From Tsukamurella conjunctivitidis (lineage in GTDB: Bacteria; Actinomycetota; Actinomycetes; Mycobacteriales; Mycobacteriaceae): a stretch of DNA of 64,000 bases. Positions 1 to 8,831 of the stretch are shown here, piece after piece. Location of the stretch: assembly GCF_007858475.1 (NCBI RefSeq), contig NZ_VIGX01000005.1:62001-126000 (forward strand), given 5' to 3'. The first letter of the stretch is position 1. Every line of letters begins with the position of its first letter. The notes beneath the pieces were generated by a model. It was not told the DNA's origin and did no database searches. It saw nothing but the letters and a program-made list of their open reading frames with translations. The position numbers and the translations under genes were made by a program.

Positions 1-800
1 TGCCCGACGACCGCGTCGTGCTCATCTCCACCGGATCGCAGGGTGAGCCCCTGGCCGCGCTCTCGCGGATGGCGCGTGGCGAGCACCGCAACATCACCAT
101 CTCGCCGAACGACCTCGTCGTGCTGGCGAGTTCGCTCATCCCGGGCAACGAGAACTCCGTCTTCGCGGTGGTCAACGGCCTGTCGAAGCTGGGCGCGAAG
201 GTGATCACGCAGCAGAGCGCGAAGGTCCACGTCTCCGGTCACGCCAGCGCGGGCGAGCTGTTATACCTCTACAACGCGGTGCGTCCACGCAACGCGATGC
301 CCGTGCACGGCGAATGGCGCCACCTGCGCGCCAACGCGGCGCTGGCCGAGGCCACCGGCGTGCCGAAGGACCGGATCATGCTCGCCGAGGACGGCGTCGT
401 GGTGGACCTGGTCGGCGGCGTCGCGAAGATCGTGGGGCAGGTGCCCGTCGGCCACGTTTACGTGGACGGCAGCTCCGTGGGTGACGTCGGCGAGTCGACG
501 CTCTCGGATCGCCTCGTCCTGGGCGAGGGCGGCTTCATCGCGATCACGGTCGCGATCGACGAGGAGGGCAACGCCGTCAGTAAGCCCGAGGTCTCGGGCC
601 GCGGCTTCTCCGACGACCCGACGGCTCTCAAGGAGGCGGAGCAGATCGTCGAGGACGTGATCGCCGACCTCGCGGCCGAGGGCGTCAAGGAGGCGCACCG
701 CATCGCTCAGGGTGTTCGACGGGCCGTGGGCCGGTGGGTCGACAAGGCCTACCGTCGCCGCCCGATGATCGTCCCCACCGTGATCGTGGTGGGGGAGTAG
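1..800 (+). CDS. rnj: Ribonuclease J, C-terminal part (5' end outside window)
   Basis: RNase J is a metallo-beta-lactamase/beta-CASP ribonuclease with 5'-exo and endonuclease activity in RNA processing and decay. Only about the last 265 codons are present; the frame is already open at the first base. Visible beta-CASP signatures are the HVSGHAS stretch and PVHGEWRHL, whose histidines belong to the metal and active-site region. They are followed by the usual C-terminal domain ending in an Arg-rich tail (RRRPMIVPTVIVV). Position upstream of ftsK matches the mycobacterial order (Rv2752c, recalled). The gene ends before a long hairpin that separates it from a convergent operon. Confidence 0.93.
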   Translation, partial: PDDRVVLISTGSQGEPLAALSRMARGEHRNITISPNDLVVLASSLIPGNENSVFAVVNGLSKLGAKVITQQSAKVHVSGHASAGELLYLYNAVRPRNAMPVHGEWRHLRANAALAEATGVPKDRIMLAEDGVVVDLVGGVAKIVGQVPVGHVYVDGSSVGDVGESTLSDRLVLGEGGFIAITVAIDEEGNAVSKPEVSGRGFSDDPTALKEAEQIVEDVIADLAAEGVKEAHRIAQGVRRAVGRWVDKAYRRRPMIVPTVIVVGE

Positions 801-807
801 GGAACAT

Positions 808-861
808 CTTCCGAAGCGTTCTGCGACGTTCCCTCGGGGGAGTCGCAGAACGCCGGGGAAG
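808..861. terminator. Long near-perfect hairpin, likely bidirectional terminator
   Basis: A perfect 12-bp stem (816-827 with 842-853) is extended outward by CTTCC/GGAAG (808-812 with 857-861) across a 3-nt internal loop, and inward by TCCC/GGGA around a TCGG loop. It lies between rnj (+) and the secreted-protein operon (-), which converge here. There is no U-tract, as is common in actinobacteria. Confidence 0.7.
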
Positions 862-871
862 GTGCTCGGAG

Positions 872-1456
872 CTACGGCTGGCGCTCGATCTTGCCGATCT
901 GCGCGCGGAACAGCCGCCAGAAGGTGTCGTAGTCCGCCGGACGCGGGCTCGCGTCCACCACCACCTGCACGGTCACGCCGCGGACCTCGGCCCACCCGTT
1001 CAGTTCCTCGCCGCGCGACGCCGTGCCCGCGATCATGTGGTACCGGGTGAACTCCGGCGGCGTGGCGATCAGCAGCGGGAGATCGACGTTCGCGCTCGAC
1101 CGGCAGGCGTCCATCACCGTCCGGATGGGGGCGACGAGGGCACGATCGGTGAGCTCGACGGACGCGTAGGTCTTGTCCCGGAAGGCCATCGCCTCGGTCG
1201 ACCGCGACCCCGCCGCGGCGGCCATCATCCGTGCGCCGGCCGACTCGCACCCGTCGTCCGTGAGGCCGGATGCTCTGGTCGGCGCCCGGTTGACGGTGTG
1301 CGTGACCCGGTAGGACGACCCGGTGCCGATCGGGAACTCGGCCGCCGTCAGGATCGCTCGGGAGGGATCGACGGGTGCCGCGGAGCCGGCCGCCGGAACC
1401 GCAGCGGTCATGGCCAGCGTCAGCGCGCAGGCTGCGGCGGACCGTCGGATGATCAC
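872..1456 (-). CDS. Secreted protein, third gene of a three-paralogue operon
   Basis: Function is not recognised. The 194-residue product has a Sec signal peptide (basic MIIRR, hydrophobic stretch, AxA-type site near GSAAP at about residue 27). It shares a pattern with the two upstream genes: AAPV.P near the mature N-terminus, then A.FP.G...YR, two cysteines (DDGC and MDAC) that could form a disulfide, RGV, and a C-terminal FW..FRAQIGKIE box. The GTG start overlaps the stop of the upstream gene by 4 nt (GTGA), so translation is probably coupled. The layout loosely recalls extracytoplasmic sensor domains such as PknH_C; I could not confirm this. Confidence 0.75.
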   Translation of the reverse strand: MIIRRSAAACALTLAMTAAVPAAGSAAPVDPSRAILTAAEFPIGTGSSYRVTHTVNRAPTRASGLTDDGCESAGARMMAAAAGSRSTEAMAFRDKTYASVELTDRALVAPIRTVMDACRSSANVDLPLLIATPPEFTRYHMIAGTASRGEELNGWAEVRGVTVQVVVDASPRPADYDTFWRLFRAQIGKIERQP

Positions 1457-2025
1457 GGCTGGCGTTCCACCTTCGCGATCTGGGCGCGGAGGACCTGCCA
1501 GAAGCCGTCGAGATCGGCGGGGCCCCCGTCGCGGTTGGTAGTTCCGGCCAACACGGTCACGCCGCGGACATCAACCGCTCCTTGGTACATGGTCCCGCCG
1601 ACCCCGATGAGCATCGGACGGAGATGAGCAAGGTCGTTCGGCGTCGGTAGGGTCGTCATCCGCACACCGTCCTCGGCCAGGCAGACGCGCCAGTAGTCCG
1701 TGGTCTCCTTGGTGGTCGGTCGATCGGCGACTCCCGCGGCCAGGAAACCTCCCCCGCGCCGAACAACGGCCTGTGTCTGCCGCATTCCGGCGAGGCCGAG
1801 GTCCTGATCGAACGCGATCTTCGCGCACTGGGAGGGATCCGCCGGTGCAGAAGGACGGCTGACCGTCTGGGTCGACGTCCTGTAGGCGGTACTCCCCGCC
1901 GGGAATTCGTGCGCGGCGAGGACGGCCTTCGCCGGGACGACCGGGGCCGCGTGCGCGACCGCGGGCAGCCCGACGGCGGCGAGGACGGCCACCGTCGACC
2001 CGGCGAGAGCGCCGCCCAATCGCAT
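1453..2025 (-). CDS. Secreted protein, second gene of a three-paralogue operon
   Basis: Unrecognised 190-residue secreted protein. ATG at 2025 was chosen because it directly begins a typical signal peptide (MRLGGALAGS, hydrophobic core, site near AHAAP) and overlaps the stop of the upstream gene by 1 nt (TGATG). The mature part has the family pattern: A.EFPAGS.AYR, two cysteines (SQC and RVC), RGV, and C-terminal FWQVLRAQIAKVE. Similarity to its neighbours is low outside these anchors, so the duplications look old. Confidence 0.75.
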   Translation of the reverse strand: MRLGGALAGSTVAVLAAVGLPAVAHAAPVVPAKAVLAAHEFPAGSTAYRTSTQTVSRPSAPADPSQCAKIAFDQDLGLAGMRQTQAVVRRGGGFLAAGVADRPTTKETTDYWRVCLAEDGVRMTTLPTPNDLAHLRPMLIGVGGTMYQGAVDVRGVTVLAGTTNRDGGPADLDGFWQVLRAQIAKVERQP

Positions 2026-2630
2026 CAGCGCGCCGCCTCGACCTTCTTGATCTGCGCGCGGAAGACCTCCCAGAAGCGGGCGGTGTTCGCGGGAGTGTCG
2101 CTGAGCCCGCGGACGTAGACGTTGACGGTGTAGCCGCCCGCGTCGGCGGCGCCCTCGATGGCACTGGCCCGCTCGTCGGTCCCGTAGGTGATGACCGCGG
2201 GGTTGTACCGCGCGAGGTCGCCGGGCACGGGGACCTCGGCGACGCGCCCCGAGCACGCCTGTGCCGTCGCGCGCCACAGACCGCCCTGGACGGGGGAGAT
2301 GACGCCCGTCGTCATGAACGAGTAGCCGTTGCGGGCGGAGGCCGCGGCGGACTGGGCGTTCGCGTTCGCGCCGTTGAGCCGGTTCGCGGCGTCGAGGCAG
2401 GGCTTCGGGGCGCCGGGCTTGAGGGTGACCGCATCGCCACTGATCTTGCCGGTGCGGTAGTCGACCGAGCCCGCGGGGAACTGCGCCTGCGTCAGGACCA
2501 GGGACGGGGCCACGGGCGCGGCGGACGCCGCGGGCGCGGCGAGGGCCGAGCCCGCGGCGACGGCGGCGAGGAGCGCGGTGGTCGAGGCGAGACGCGTGCG
2601 GCGGGACGTCGACATTGAGTTCGCAATCAT
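2025..2630 (-). CDS. Secreted protein, first gene of a three-paralogue operon
   Basis: Unrecognised 201-residue secreted protein that leads the operon. ATG at 2630 is preferred over the internal ATG at 2615 because a TATACT -10 hexamer ends 7 nt before it, giving a leaderless start. It has a twin-Arg-free signal peptide with a long Ala-rich hydrophobic core and an ASAAP cleavage site. The mature domain has AQFPAGS.DYR, cysteines in KPC and QAC, RGL, and the C-terminal FWEVFRAQIKKVE box shared with both downstream genes. The family suggests a soluble exported or cell-wall protein. Confidence 0.75.
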   Translation of the reverse strand: MIANSMSTSRRTRLASTTALLAAVAAGSALAAPAASAAPVAPSLVLTQAQFPAGSVDYRTGKISGDAVTLKPGAPKPCLDAANRLNGANANAQSAAASARNGYSFMTTGVISPVQGGLWRATAQACSGRVAEVPVPGDLARYNPAVITYGTDERASAIEGAADAGGYTVNVYVRGLSDTPANTARFWEVFRAQIKKVEAAR

Positions 2631-2637
2631 GCGGTGA

Positions 2638-2643
2638 AGTATA
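2638..2643 (-). promoter_or_regulatory. -10 hexamer TATACT, leaderless promoter of secreted-protein operon
   Basis: On the minus strand, TATACT is followed by 7 nt and then ATG at 2630, so transcription should start at or next to the start codon. Confidence 0.65.
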
Positions 2644-2716
2644 GGACACTTCGTTTTGATTTCAGTACGAAGTACGGGAGCTCGTGCGCGCCCTGCGGCA
2701 CCCGGCCCGACGGGGC

Positions 2717-2722
2717 TAGGGT
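2717..2722 (+). promoter_or_regulatory. -10 hexamer TAGGGT, leaderless promoter
   Basis: TAGGGT ends 7 nt before the GTG at 2730 of the MDMPI-family gene. This supports that start over in-frame codons further upstream. Confidence 0.55.
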
Positions 2723-2729
2723 GGCCGGT

Positions 2730-3347
2730 GTGAAGCCTGCTCGGAGTGAACGCGCCGCCCTCGTCGACGCGGCGCGCGCCGCCGGACCCGATGCCCCGAC
2801 TCTCTGCGGTGACTGGACCGTGCGGGAACTGCTCGCACACCTCATTCTCCGCGAGGGGCGCCCCGATGCGATGGCAGGCATCCTCGTGCGCCCGCTCGCC
2901 GGGTACACCGAGCGGGTGCAGGCCGGTATCGCGGCCCGACCGTTCGACGATCTGCTGGACACCGTCGCGGGCGGGCCCCCGCGCCTGTCGCCGTTGCGTC
3001 TGGTCGACGACCAGGCGAACCTGGGCGAGTACTTCGTCCATACCGAGGACATTCGGCGGGCCGCCCCGGGGTGGACGCCGCGCGCGCTCGACAAGCGGGT
3101 CGAGCGCGGCCTGCACGACGTGGTCGCACGGATCGCGCGCGTGACGATGCGGGGTGCGCCGCTGCGTATCAGTCTCACCACGGAGGAGGGCACCGTCGCC
3201 GCGGCGGGGCGCGGGCCCGAGGTGGCGGTGATCGGCGCCATCGGCGAGGTCGCGATGTGGGCCTTCGGACGGGACGAGGCGCTGGTCACGTTCGAGGGAG
3301 CGGACGGCGACATCGATCTTCTCGGCTCGGTGGTCCGCTCGCTCTGA
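2730..3347 (+). CDS. TIGR03085-like DinB/maleylpyruvate-isomerase-fold protein
   Basis: A 205-residue cytoplasmic protein of the mycothiol-dependent maleylpyruvate isomerase/DinB superfamily, probably the actinobacterial TIGR03085 group. The N-terminal part has the family pattern: a helix (RSERAALVDAARAAGPDAPTL), the C-G-D-W-T-V-R-E-L-L-A-H-L motif with a potential metal-binding His, and a later GEYFVHTEDIRRA stretch with a second conserved His. The substrate is unknown. The start was chosen from a leaderless -10. It is divergent from the secreted-protein operon, with the two leaderless promoters about 75 bp apart. Confidence 0.8.
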   Translation: MKPARSERAALVDAARAAGPDAPTLCGDWTVRELLAHLILREGRPDAMAGILVRPLAGYTERVQAGIAARPFDDLLDTVAGGPPRLSPLRLVDDQANLGEYFVHTEDIRRAAPGWTPRALDKRVERGLHDVVARIARVTMRGAPLRISLTTEEGTVAAAGRGPEVAVIGAIGEVAMWAFGRDEALVTFEGADGDIDLLGSVVRSL

Positions 3348-3409
3348 CGACCCGCCGCCCGTCCTGCTGTTACATGTGTGGCACTTGATACGGATGGGGT
3401 TAGTGTCGA

Positions 3410-3415
3410 TAGACT
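3410..3415 (+). promoter_or_regulatory. -10 hexamer TAGACT before ftsK
   Basis: TAGACT ends 6 nt before the ftsK ATG at 3422, which fits a leaderless transcript. Confidence 0.6.
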
Positions 3416-3421
3416 GCCCCC

Positions 3422-6064
3422 ATGGCATCGAAGACCACCACCCGCGCGCGCGGCGCCGCGAACTCCCGCTCCGGCGGCGCTCGGACCAGCCGCGCCGCGA
3501 GCCCGACGCGCAGCCGCCAGGCCGCCCCGCGCTCCCGCGGCAAGCAGGGCGCCGCGGCCCCCAAGGCCGCCCCGGGTGGTGGGGGAGTGGCCCGTGGTCT
3601 CGGCGCAGGGTGGAAACTGCTGGCCAAGGGGGTCGGCGGCGCCGTTCGCACCGGTAGCCGCGCCGGCGACGCCGAGCCCGCGACCGGCGCGACCGGCGAC
3701 GTGACCCCGCCGAAGCCGACGCACTCGCGCGACGGTCTCGCGCTCGCCCTCTTCGCCGTCGCGATCATCCTCGGTGCCGCCGTCTACTTCGATGCCGGCG
3801 GGCCCGTGGGCTCGTTCTTCTCGACGGGCGTCCGCGCGGTCGTCGGCTGGTTCGCAGTGCTCGTCCCGCCGCTGGCCATCGCGCTCGGCGTGATCATGAT
3901 GCGCCGACCCGACAACCCGTCGGCCCACGTGCGCCACCGCGTCGGCGGCGCCCTCATCGTGCTGCCCTTCCTCGGCCTGCTGCACATCGCGTCGGGCGGA
4001 CCGTCGACCTTCGACGACCGCGCGGCCGCCGGCGGCTACCTCGGCTACGTCGTGGGCGGACCGCTCACCGACGGGTTCACCGCGTGGATCTCCGTGCCCC
4101 TGCTGGTCCTGGTCGCGGCCTTCGGCCTGCTACTGGTCAGCGGCATGACGGTGCGCGAGATCGTCGACCGCCTCAAGTTCTACTTCGGTGTCGACATGCG
4201 TGAGCAGTACGGCGACGAGGAGCCCCTCGACGACGAGGACCTCGACTCGCCCTTCGCGGCCTTCGACTCCGGTCGCGCCGACACCGCGACCCGCGCGCTG
4301 ACCCCGTACGGCGATCCGTACGACAACTACCCGGCAGATCCCGAGCCGCCCAAGCGCGGCCGCCGCCGCACGACGGCGGACGCGGACGAGCCCGCACCGT
4401 CGGACCAGGTGACGGCACCCATCGCGCCCGATCCCGCCCCGTCCGAGGAGCCGACGGTCGAGGTTGCCCCGGCGCCCAAGCCGCGCCGCGCCGCGGTGGT
4501 CAAGGACCACACGCCGCCACCCGCTCCGAAGGCGACGGAGTTCACCGTGGCCCGCACCATCGACAGCGAGGACTACATCCTGCCGCCCGCCGACCTGCTC
4601 ATCGAGGGCGAGCCGGCCAAGGCGGGGACCAGCGCCAACGACGCGATGATCGACGCGATCAGCGGCGTCATGGAACAGTTCAAGATCGATGCGGCCGTCA
4701 CCGGCTACACGCGTGGCCCGACGGTCACGCGGTACGAGCTCGAGCTCGGCCCCGGCGTCAAGGTCGAGAAGGTCACGCAGCTGCACCGCAACATCTCGTA
4801 CGCGGTGGCGACCGACAACGTGCGCCTGCTGGCGCCGATTCCGGGCAAGTCCGCCGTGGGCATCGAGGTGCCGAACACCGACCGCGAGATGGTCCGCCTG
4901 GCCGACGTGCTGGCTTCGGACAACACGCGCAAGGACACGCACCCCCTCGTGATCGGCCTCGGCAAGGACATCGAGGGCGAGATGGTCAATGCCAACCTCG
5001 CCAAGATGCCCCACCTGCTGGTCGCCGGTTCGACGGGCTCCGGCAAGTCGAGCTTCGTGAACTCGATGCTCGTCTCGCTGCTCGCGCGCGCGACGCCCGA
5101 CGAGGTGCGGATGATCCTCATCGACCCGAAGATGGTCGAGCTGACGCCGTACGAGGGCATCCCGCACCTCATCACGCCCATCATCACCGACCCCAAGAAG
5201 GCCGCCGCCGCGCTGGCGTGGCTGGTCGAGGAGATGGAGCAGCGGTACAAGGACATGCAGGCCTCGCGCGTGCGGCACATCGACGACTTCAACCGGAAGG
5301 TGCGCTCCGGGGAGATCACGACGCCGCTCGGGTCGGAGCGCGTCTACCGGCCGTACCCGTACATCGTCGCCATCGTCGACGAGCTCGCCGACCTCATGAT
5401 GACCGCGCCGCGCGACGTCGAGGAGGCGATCGTCCGGATCACGCAGAAGGCGCGCGCCGCCGGCATCCACCTGGTGCTCGCGACGCAGCGGCCGTCGGTG
5501 GACGTCGTGACCGGCCTGATCAAGACCAACGTCCCGTCGCGCCTGGCCTTCGCCACGTCGTCGCTGACGGACTCGCGGGTCATCCTCGATCAGCCCGGCG
5601 CCGAGAAGCTGATCGGTATGGGCGACGCGCTGTTCCTGCCGATGGGCGGCAAGTCGACCCGTATGCAGGGTGCGTTCATCACGGACGAGGAGATCACCTC
5701 CGTCGTCGACTTCGTGCGCAACCAGGCCGAACCCGAGTACGCCAACGGCGTCACCGAGACGAAGGTCGAGAAGAAGGACGTCGATCCCGACATCGGCGAC
5801 GATCTGGACGTCTTCCTGCAGGCCGTCGAGCTGGTGGTCTCGTCGCAGTTCGGCTCGACGTCGATGCTGCAGCGCAAGCTGCGCGTCGGCTTCGCGAAGG
5901 CCGGCCGCCTCATGGACCTCATGGAGTCGCGCGACATCGTCGGGCCGTCGGAGGGATCGAAGGCGCGCGACGTGCTGGTCACGCCGGACGAGCTGCCCGG
6001 CCTGATGGTGATGTTGCGCGGCGGCGGCGATGTCGCTCAGGAAGCCGACGAACCGGACTTCTGA
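3422..6064 (+). CDS. ftsK: DNA translocase FtsK/SpoIIIE
   Basis: An 880-residue septal ATP-dependent DNA pump that clears and segregates chromosome termini during division. Domains in order: a basic Ala/Arg/Ser-rich N-terminus (1-100), about four membrane helices (roughly 105-240), an acidic/Pro-rich linker (255-375), the RecA-like motor with Walker [11 protein letters not shown] (535-544) and Walker [14 protein letters not shown], and a C-terminal gamma winged-helix domain (from about 815, [17 protein letters not shown]) that reads polar DNA motifs. Length is normal for actinobacterial FtsK. The stop codon overlaps the promoter of the next gene. Confidence 0.97.
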   Translation: MASKTTTRARGAANSRSGGARTSRAASPTRSRQAAPRSRGKQGAAAPKAAPGGGGVARGLGAGWKLLAKGVGGAVRTGSRAGDAEPATGATGDVTPPKPTHSRDGLALALFAVAIILGAAVYFDAGGPVGSFFSTGVRAVVGWFAVLVPPLAIALGVIMMRRPDNPSAHVRHRVGGALIVLPFLGLLHIASGGPSTFDDRAAAGGYLGYVVGGPLTDGFTAWISVPLLVLVAAFGLLLVSGMTVREIVDRLKFYFGVDMREQYGDEEPLDDEDLDSPFAAFDSGRADTATRALTPYGDPYDNYPADPEPPKRGRRRTTADADEPAPSDQVTAPIAPDPAPSEEPTVEVAPAPKPRRAAVVKDHTPPPAPKATEFTVARTIDSEDYILPPADLLIEGEPAKAGTSANDAMIDAISGVMEQFKIDAAVTGYTRGPTVTRYELELGPGVKVEKVTQLHRNISYAVATDNVRLLAPIPGKSAVGIEVPNTDREMVRLADVLASDNTRKDTHPLVIGLGKDIEGEMVNANLAKMPHLLVAGSTGSGKSSFVNSMLVSLLARATPDEVRMILIDPKMVELTPYEGIPHLITPIITDPKKAAAALAWLVEEMEQRYKDMQASRVRHIDDFNRKVRSGEITTPLGSERVYRPYPYIVAIVDELADLMMTAPRDVEEAIVRITQKARAAGIHLVLATQRPSVDVVTGLIKTNVPSRLAFATSSLTDSRVILDQPGAEKLIGMGDALFLPMGGKSTRMQGAFITDEEITSVVDFVRNQAEPEYANGVTETKVEKKDVDPDIGDDLDVFLQAVELVVSSQFGSTSMLQRKLRVGFAKAGRLMDLMESRDIVGPSEGSKARDVLVTPDELPGLMVMLRGGGDVAQEADEPDF

Positions 6065-6070
6065 TACAGT
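6062..6070 (+). promoter_or_regulatory. Extended -10 promoter overlapping the ftsK stop codon
   Basis: TGATACAGT reads as an extended -10 (TGN plus TACAGT), and its TG comes from the ftsK TGA. Transcription would start near 6077, about 9 nt before the riboswitch. No convincing -35 is seen. Confidence 0.5.
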
Positions 6071-6083
6071 CCTGCTTGCATGT

Positions 6084-6198
6084 GTGAGGGGAGTATCCCG
6101 CTCGCGGCGTGAACGTCAACACGGTGGATCGACATCCACCCGGGCGCGCCGGACCCGCTGACCGGGTCGGGAGAGACCTCCGGATCTGTACCGGAGGT
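6084..6198 (+). promoter_or_regulatory. yybP-ykoY (Mn2+) riboswitch with SD-sequestering hairpin
   Basis: The leader of the terC-family gene carries the yybP-ykoY hallmarks: GGGGAGTA (6088-6095), GTCAACAC (6115-6122), a helper hairpin GGTGGAT/ATCCACC (6123-6129 with 6134-6140), GACCCG/CGGGTC (6152-6157 with 6163-6168), and GGGAGAGACC (6169-6178). GAGG at 6086-6089 can pair with CCTC at 6177-6180 to close the aptamer. The same CCTCCGG (6177-6183) can instead pair perfectly with CCGGAGG (6191-6197), burying the ribosome-binding site. The sequence therefore shows two exclusive pairings. Known members sense Mn2+ and turn genes on; that part is family knowledge. Confidence 0.87.
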
Positions 6199-6205
6199 GT
6201 ATGCA

Positions 6206-7222
6206 ATGCAAGTTTCGGCTCTCGTCTGGATCGTCTCGATCCTGGTGGTCCTCGGGCTGTTCGTCTTCGACTTCTTCAGCCACGTGCGCACGCCGCACGA
6301 GCCCTCGCTCAAGGAATCCGGCTTCTGGTCGGCGGTCTACATCGGCATCGCGATCCTGTTCGGCATCGGCGTGTGGGCGGTGTCCGGGCCGCAGTACGGT
6401 GGGGAGTTCTTCGCCGGCTTCGTCACCGAGAAGGCGCTCTCGGTGGACAACCTGTTCGTCTTCGTCATCATCATGGCGAAGTTCGCGGTGCCCCGGATCT
6501 ACCAGCAGAAGGTGCTGCTCATCGGCATCGTGATGGCGCTGGTGATGCGCGCCGGCTTCATCGCCGTCGGCGCCGCCGCGATCTCCGCGTACTCCTGGGT
6601 GTTCTACATCTTCGGCGCGTTCCTGCTGTACACCGCGATCAAGCTGGTCAAGGAGGCGTCGTCGCCCGAGGGCCCGGTCGAGGACGAGAAGGAGCGCGAG
6701 GGCCGCGTCGCCGCGCTGTTCAAGAAGATCGTCCCCACCACGGAGACGTACGACGGCGACAAGCTGATCACGAAGATCGACGGCAAGAAGGTCGCCACCC
6801 CGCTGCTGCTGGCGCTGGTCGTCATCGGCTTCACCGACGTGCTCTTCGCGCTCGACTCGATCCCCGCGATCTACGGTCTCACCCAGGAGCCCTACCTGGT
6901 GTTCATGGCGAACGCCTTCGCGCTGATGGGCCTGCGCCAGCTGTACTTCCTCATCGGCGGCCTGCTCGACCGGCTGGTGTACCTGTCCTACGGCCTGTCC
7001 ATCGTGCTCGGCTTCATCGGTGTGAAGCTGGTGCTGCACGCGCTGCACGAGAACACGCTGCCCTTCATCAACGGCGGCCAGCACGTCGCGGTGCCGGAGA
7101 TCTCCACCGGCCTCTCGCTGTCCGTGATCCTGGGTGTCCTGGTGATCACCACCGTCGCCTCGCTGGTCAAGTCCCGGCGGGACGACAGGAAGGCCCTCGC
7201 GGACAAGGGCGCCGACGAGTAG
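6206..7222 (+). CDS. TerC/Alx-family membrane protein, probable Mn2+ exporter
   Basis: A 338-residue integral membrane protein with about nine helices. Recognisable TerC features are the acidic residues within membrane helices in FVTEKALSVDNLFVF (near residue 73) and GFTDVLFALDSIPAIYG (near 210), plus a cytoplasmic charged loop (PVEDEKEREGR). ATG at 6206 was chosen because GGAGGT (6193-6198) sits 7 nt upstream. Members behind yybP-ykoY riboswitches (E. coli Alx, B. subtilis MeeF) are linked to manganese export or metalation of exoenzymes, so this gene is likely involved in Mn2+ homeostasis rather than tellurite resistance. Confidence 0.9.
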   Translation: MQVSALVWIVSILVVLGLFVFDFFSHVRTPHEPSLKESGFWSAVYIGIAILFGIGVWAVSGPQYGGEFFAGFVTEKALSVDNLFVFVIIMAKFAVPRIYQQKVLLIGIVMALVMRAGFIAVGAAAISAYSWVFYIFGAFLLYTAIKLVKEASSPEGPVEDEKEREGRVAALFKKIVPTTETYDGDKLITKIDGKKVATPLLLALVVIGFTDVLFALDSIPAIYGLTQEPYLVFMANAFALMGLRQLYFLIGGLLDRLVYLSYGLSIVLGFIGVKLVLHALHENTLPFINGGQHVAVPEISTGLSLSVILGVLVITTVASLVKSRRDDRKALADKGADE

Positions 7223-7238
7223 TCGCGCGGGATCCCGG

Positions 7239-7964
7239 TCAGGGCATGACGCCGACGGCGACCGTCGCCTGCCGCTCGTCGTCGGCCTCGATGTACGTGT
7301 CGAGGCCGACGGCGCGCAGCGCCGCCACCGTGTAGGTGGCCTGCTGGCGCCCGGTCTCGATGAGCACCCGGCCGCCGGGGCGCAACCAGCGCGGCGCGTC
7401 CATCGCGATCCGGCGGTGCAGGGTCAGTCCGTCCGGCCCACCGTCGAGCGCCCGGTGCGGCTCGTTGTCGCGGGCCTCGGGCGGCATGGTCCGGATCGCC
7501 GCGGTGGGGACGTAGGGGGCGTTCGCCGCGATCACGTCGACGGTGCCGCGCAGCGTGCCGGGGAGCGGGGCGAACAGGTCTCCGACCAGCACCGTCGCCT
7601 CTGGGGCGTTGCGAGCGGCGTACTCGGCCGCGGTGCGGTCGACATCCGCGGCGTAGGTCTTCGCGGCGGCGGCCGTCGCGGCGACGGGCCCCGCGCCGCA
7701 ACACAGCTCGATCAGGACGCCGGATCCATCGGCCAGTTCGGACAGCAACTCCGTCCGCCGTCGGGGGACGAAGACGCCGGGACCGACGGTCAGTCGTCGG
7801 CCGCGGAACTCCACCCAACCCAGGAGGTGCTCGAGCGGCTCCCCGGCGCACCGTCGGCGGACGAGGGCCTCCAGGTCGGGCCCGGACGCGGCGACCTCCA
7901 GCAGTTCGGCCTCGCGTTCGGCGAAGGCGCAACCCGCCGCCCGCAGCTCACCGATCACATTCAC
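7239..7964 (-). CDS. PrmC/HemK-related methyltransferase (TIGR03704-like)
   Basis: A class I SAM-dependent methyltransferase related to the release-factor glutamine methyltransferase PrmC. It has the PrmC N-terminal region (GEPLEHLLGWVEF, then VGPGVFVPRRRTELL), SAM motif I LIELCCGAGPVA, and NAPYVP in place of the NPPY catalytic motif. NAPY is, from memory, usual in this side family. About 241 residues. The start is uncertain: GTG at 7964 begins the conserved region, a TTG at 7976 is also in frame. It converges on terC with only 16 bp between them. The true substrate is unknown; genuine prmC normally sits next to prfA. Confidence 0.8.
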   Translation of the reverse strand: MNVIGELRAAGCAFAEREAELLEVAASGPDLEALVRRRCAGEPLEHLLGWVEFRGRRLTVGPGVFVPRRRTELLSELADGSGVLIELCCGAGPVAATAAAAKTYAADVDRTAAEYAARNAPEATVLVGDLFAPLPGTLRGTVDVIAANAPYVPTAAIRTMPPEARDNEPHRALDGGPDGLTLHRRIAMDAPRWLRPGGRVLIETGRQQATYTVAALRAVGLDTYIEADDERQATVAVGVMP

Positions 7965-8239
7965 CGGTGGAGTCAATCACGGTTGGGCGTGATTCACCAC
8001 ACTTACCACACCCCGGTGAGGGCTGGTTCACCCTGTGCCAGGGAGCATCCGATCCGGTGAATACCGGCGACGTCCACACCGTCGCTTGCACACCGAAGTC
8101 GCCCACGGTGTTGGGCTGGACGCACGAGAGGTCGAGGAATTCGGCGACGCCCTCGTCGTCGTCGCGGCGCAGCGCATCGTCGTGGGCGGTGTCGCGGTCG
8201 GAAACGGTAGCGCGCAGAGCCGCGGATTCCGGGTACCGA

Positions 8240-8245
8240 TAGGCT
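8240..8245 (+). promoter_or_regulatory. -10 hexamer TAGGCT before pgsA
   Basis: TAGGCT ends 7 nt before the GTG start at 8253, a leaderless arrangement. Confidence 0.6.
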
Positions 8246-8252
8246 GATCGGC

Positions 8253-8831
8253 GTGAGTGCAACGGACGGCGTGCAGCCCGCGAGCACACCTGTCTCGAAC
8301 GTCAACGTCGCGAACGGGTTGACGGTGCTCCGGATCGTACTCGTCCCCGTCTTCCTCGCGGCGCTGTTCGTCGACGGCGGTCATTCGACGACGTGGCGCT
8401 GGATCGCCTTCGCGATCTTCGCGGCCGCCATGATCACCGATCGCGTGGACGGGCAGATCGCCCGCCGCTACGGCCTGATCACCGACTTCGGCAAGCTGAT
8501 GGACCCCATCGCCGACAAGGCCCTCACCGGCGCCGCCTTCGTGGGCCTGTCGGTGCTGGGGGAGTTGCCGTGGTGGATCACCCTGGTGATCCTCGCGCGC
8601 GAGTTCGGCATCACGGCCTTCCGCTTCGCCGTCATTCGCGACGGTGTGATCCCCGCGAGCCGCGGCGGCAAACTCAAGACCCTCCTGCAGACCCTCGCGA
8701 TCGGCCTGTATCTGATGCCGCTGCCGGCGTGGATGGATCTGCCCAGCCAGATCATGATGGGCGCGGCCGTCGTCGTCACCGTCGCGACCGGCATCGACTA
8801 CCTGCTCAGCTGGTGGCGTGGGCGCAGGTGA
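8253..8831 (+). CDS. pgsA: CDP-diacylglycerol-glycerol-3-phosphate 3-phosphatidyltransferase
   Basis: A 192-residue integral membrane enzyme of phospholipid synthesis that makes phosphatidylglycerol phosphate from CDP-diacylglycerol and glycerol-3-phosphate. The full CDP-alcohol phosphatidyltransferase signature is present: D63, D66-G67, A70-R71, G80, D84 and D88 with the correct spacing. Several hydrophobic helices follow. It overlaps cinA by 14 nt and lies two genes before clgR, as in mycobacteria (pgsA3, Rv2746c). Placement beside the psp genes fits a role in keeping anionic lipid at the membrane. Confidence 0.93.
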   Translation: MSATDGVQPASTPVSNVNVANGLTVLRIVLVPVFLAALFVDGGHSTTWRWIAFAIFAAAMITDRVDGQIARRYGLITDFGKLMDPIADKALTGAAFVGLSVLGELPWWITLVILAREFGITAFRFAVIRDGVIPASRGGKLKTLLQTLAIGLYLMPLPAWMDLPSQIMMGAAVVVTVATGIDYLLSWWRGRR

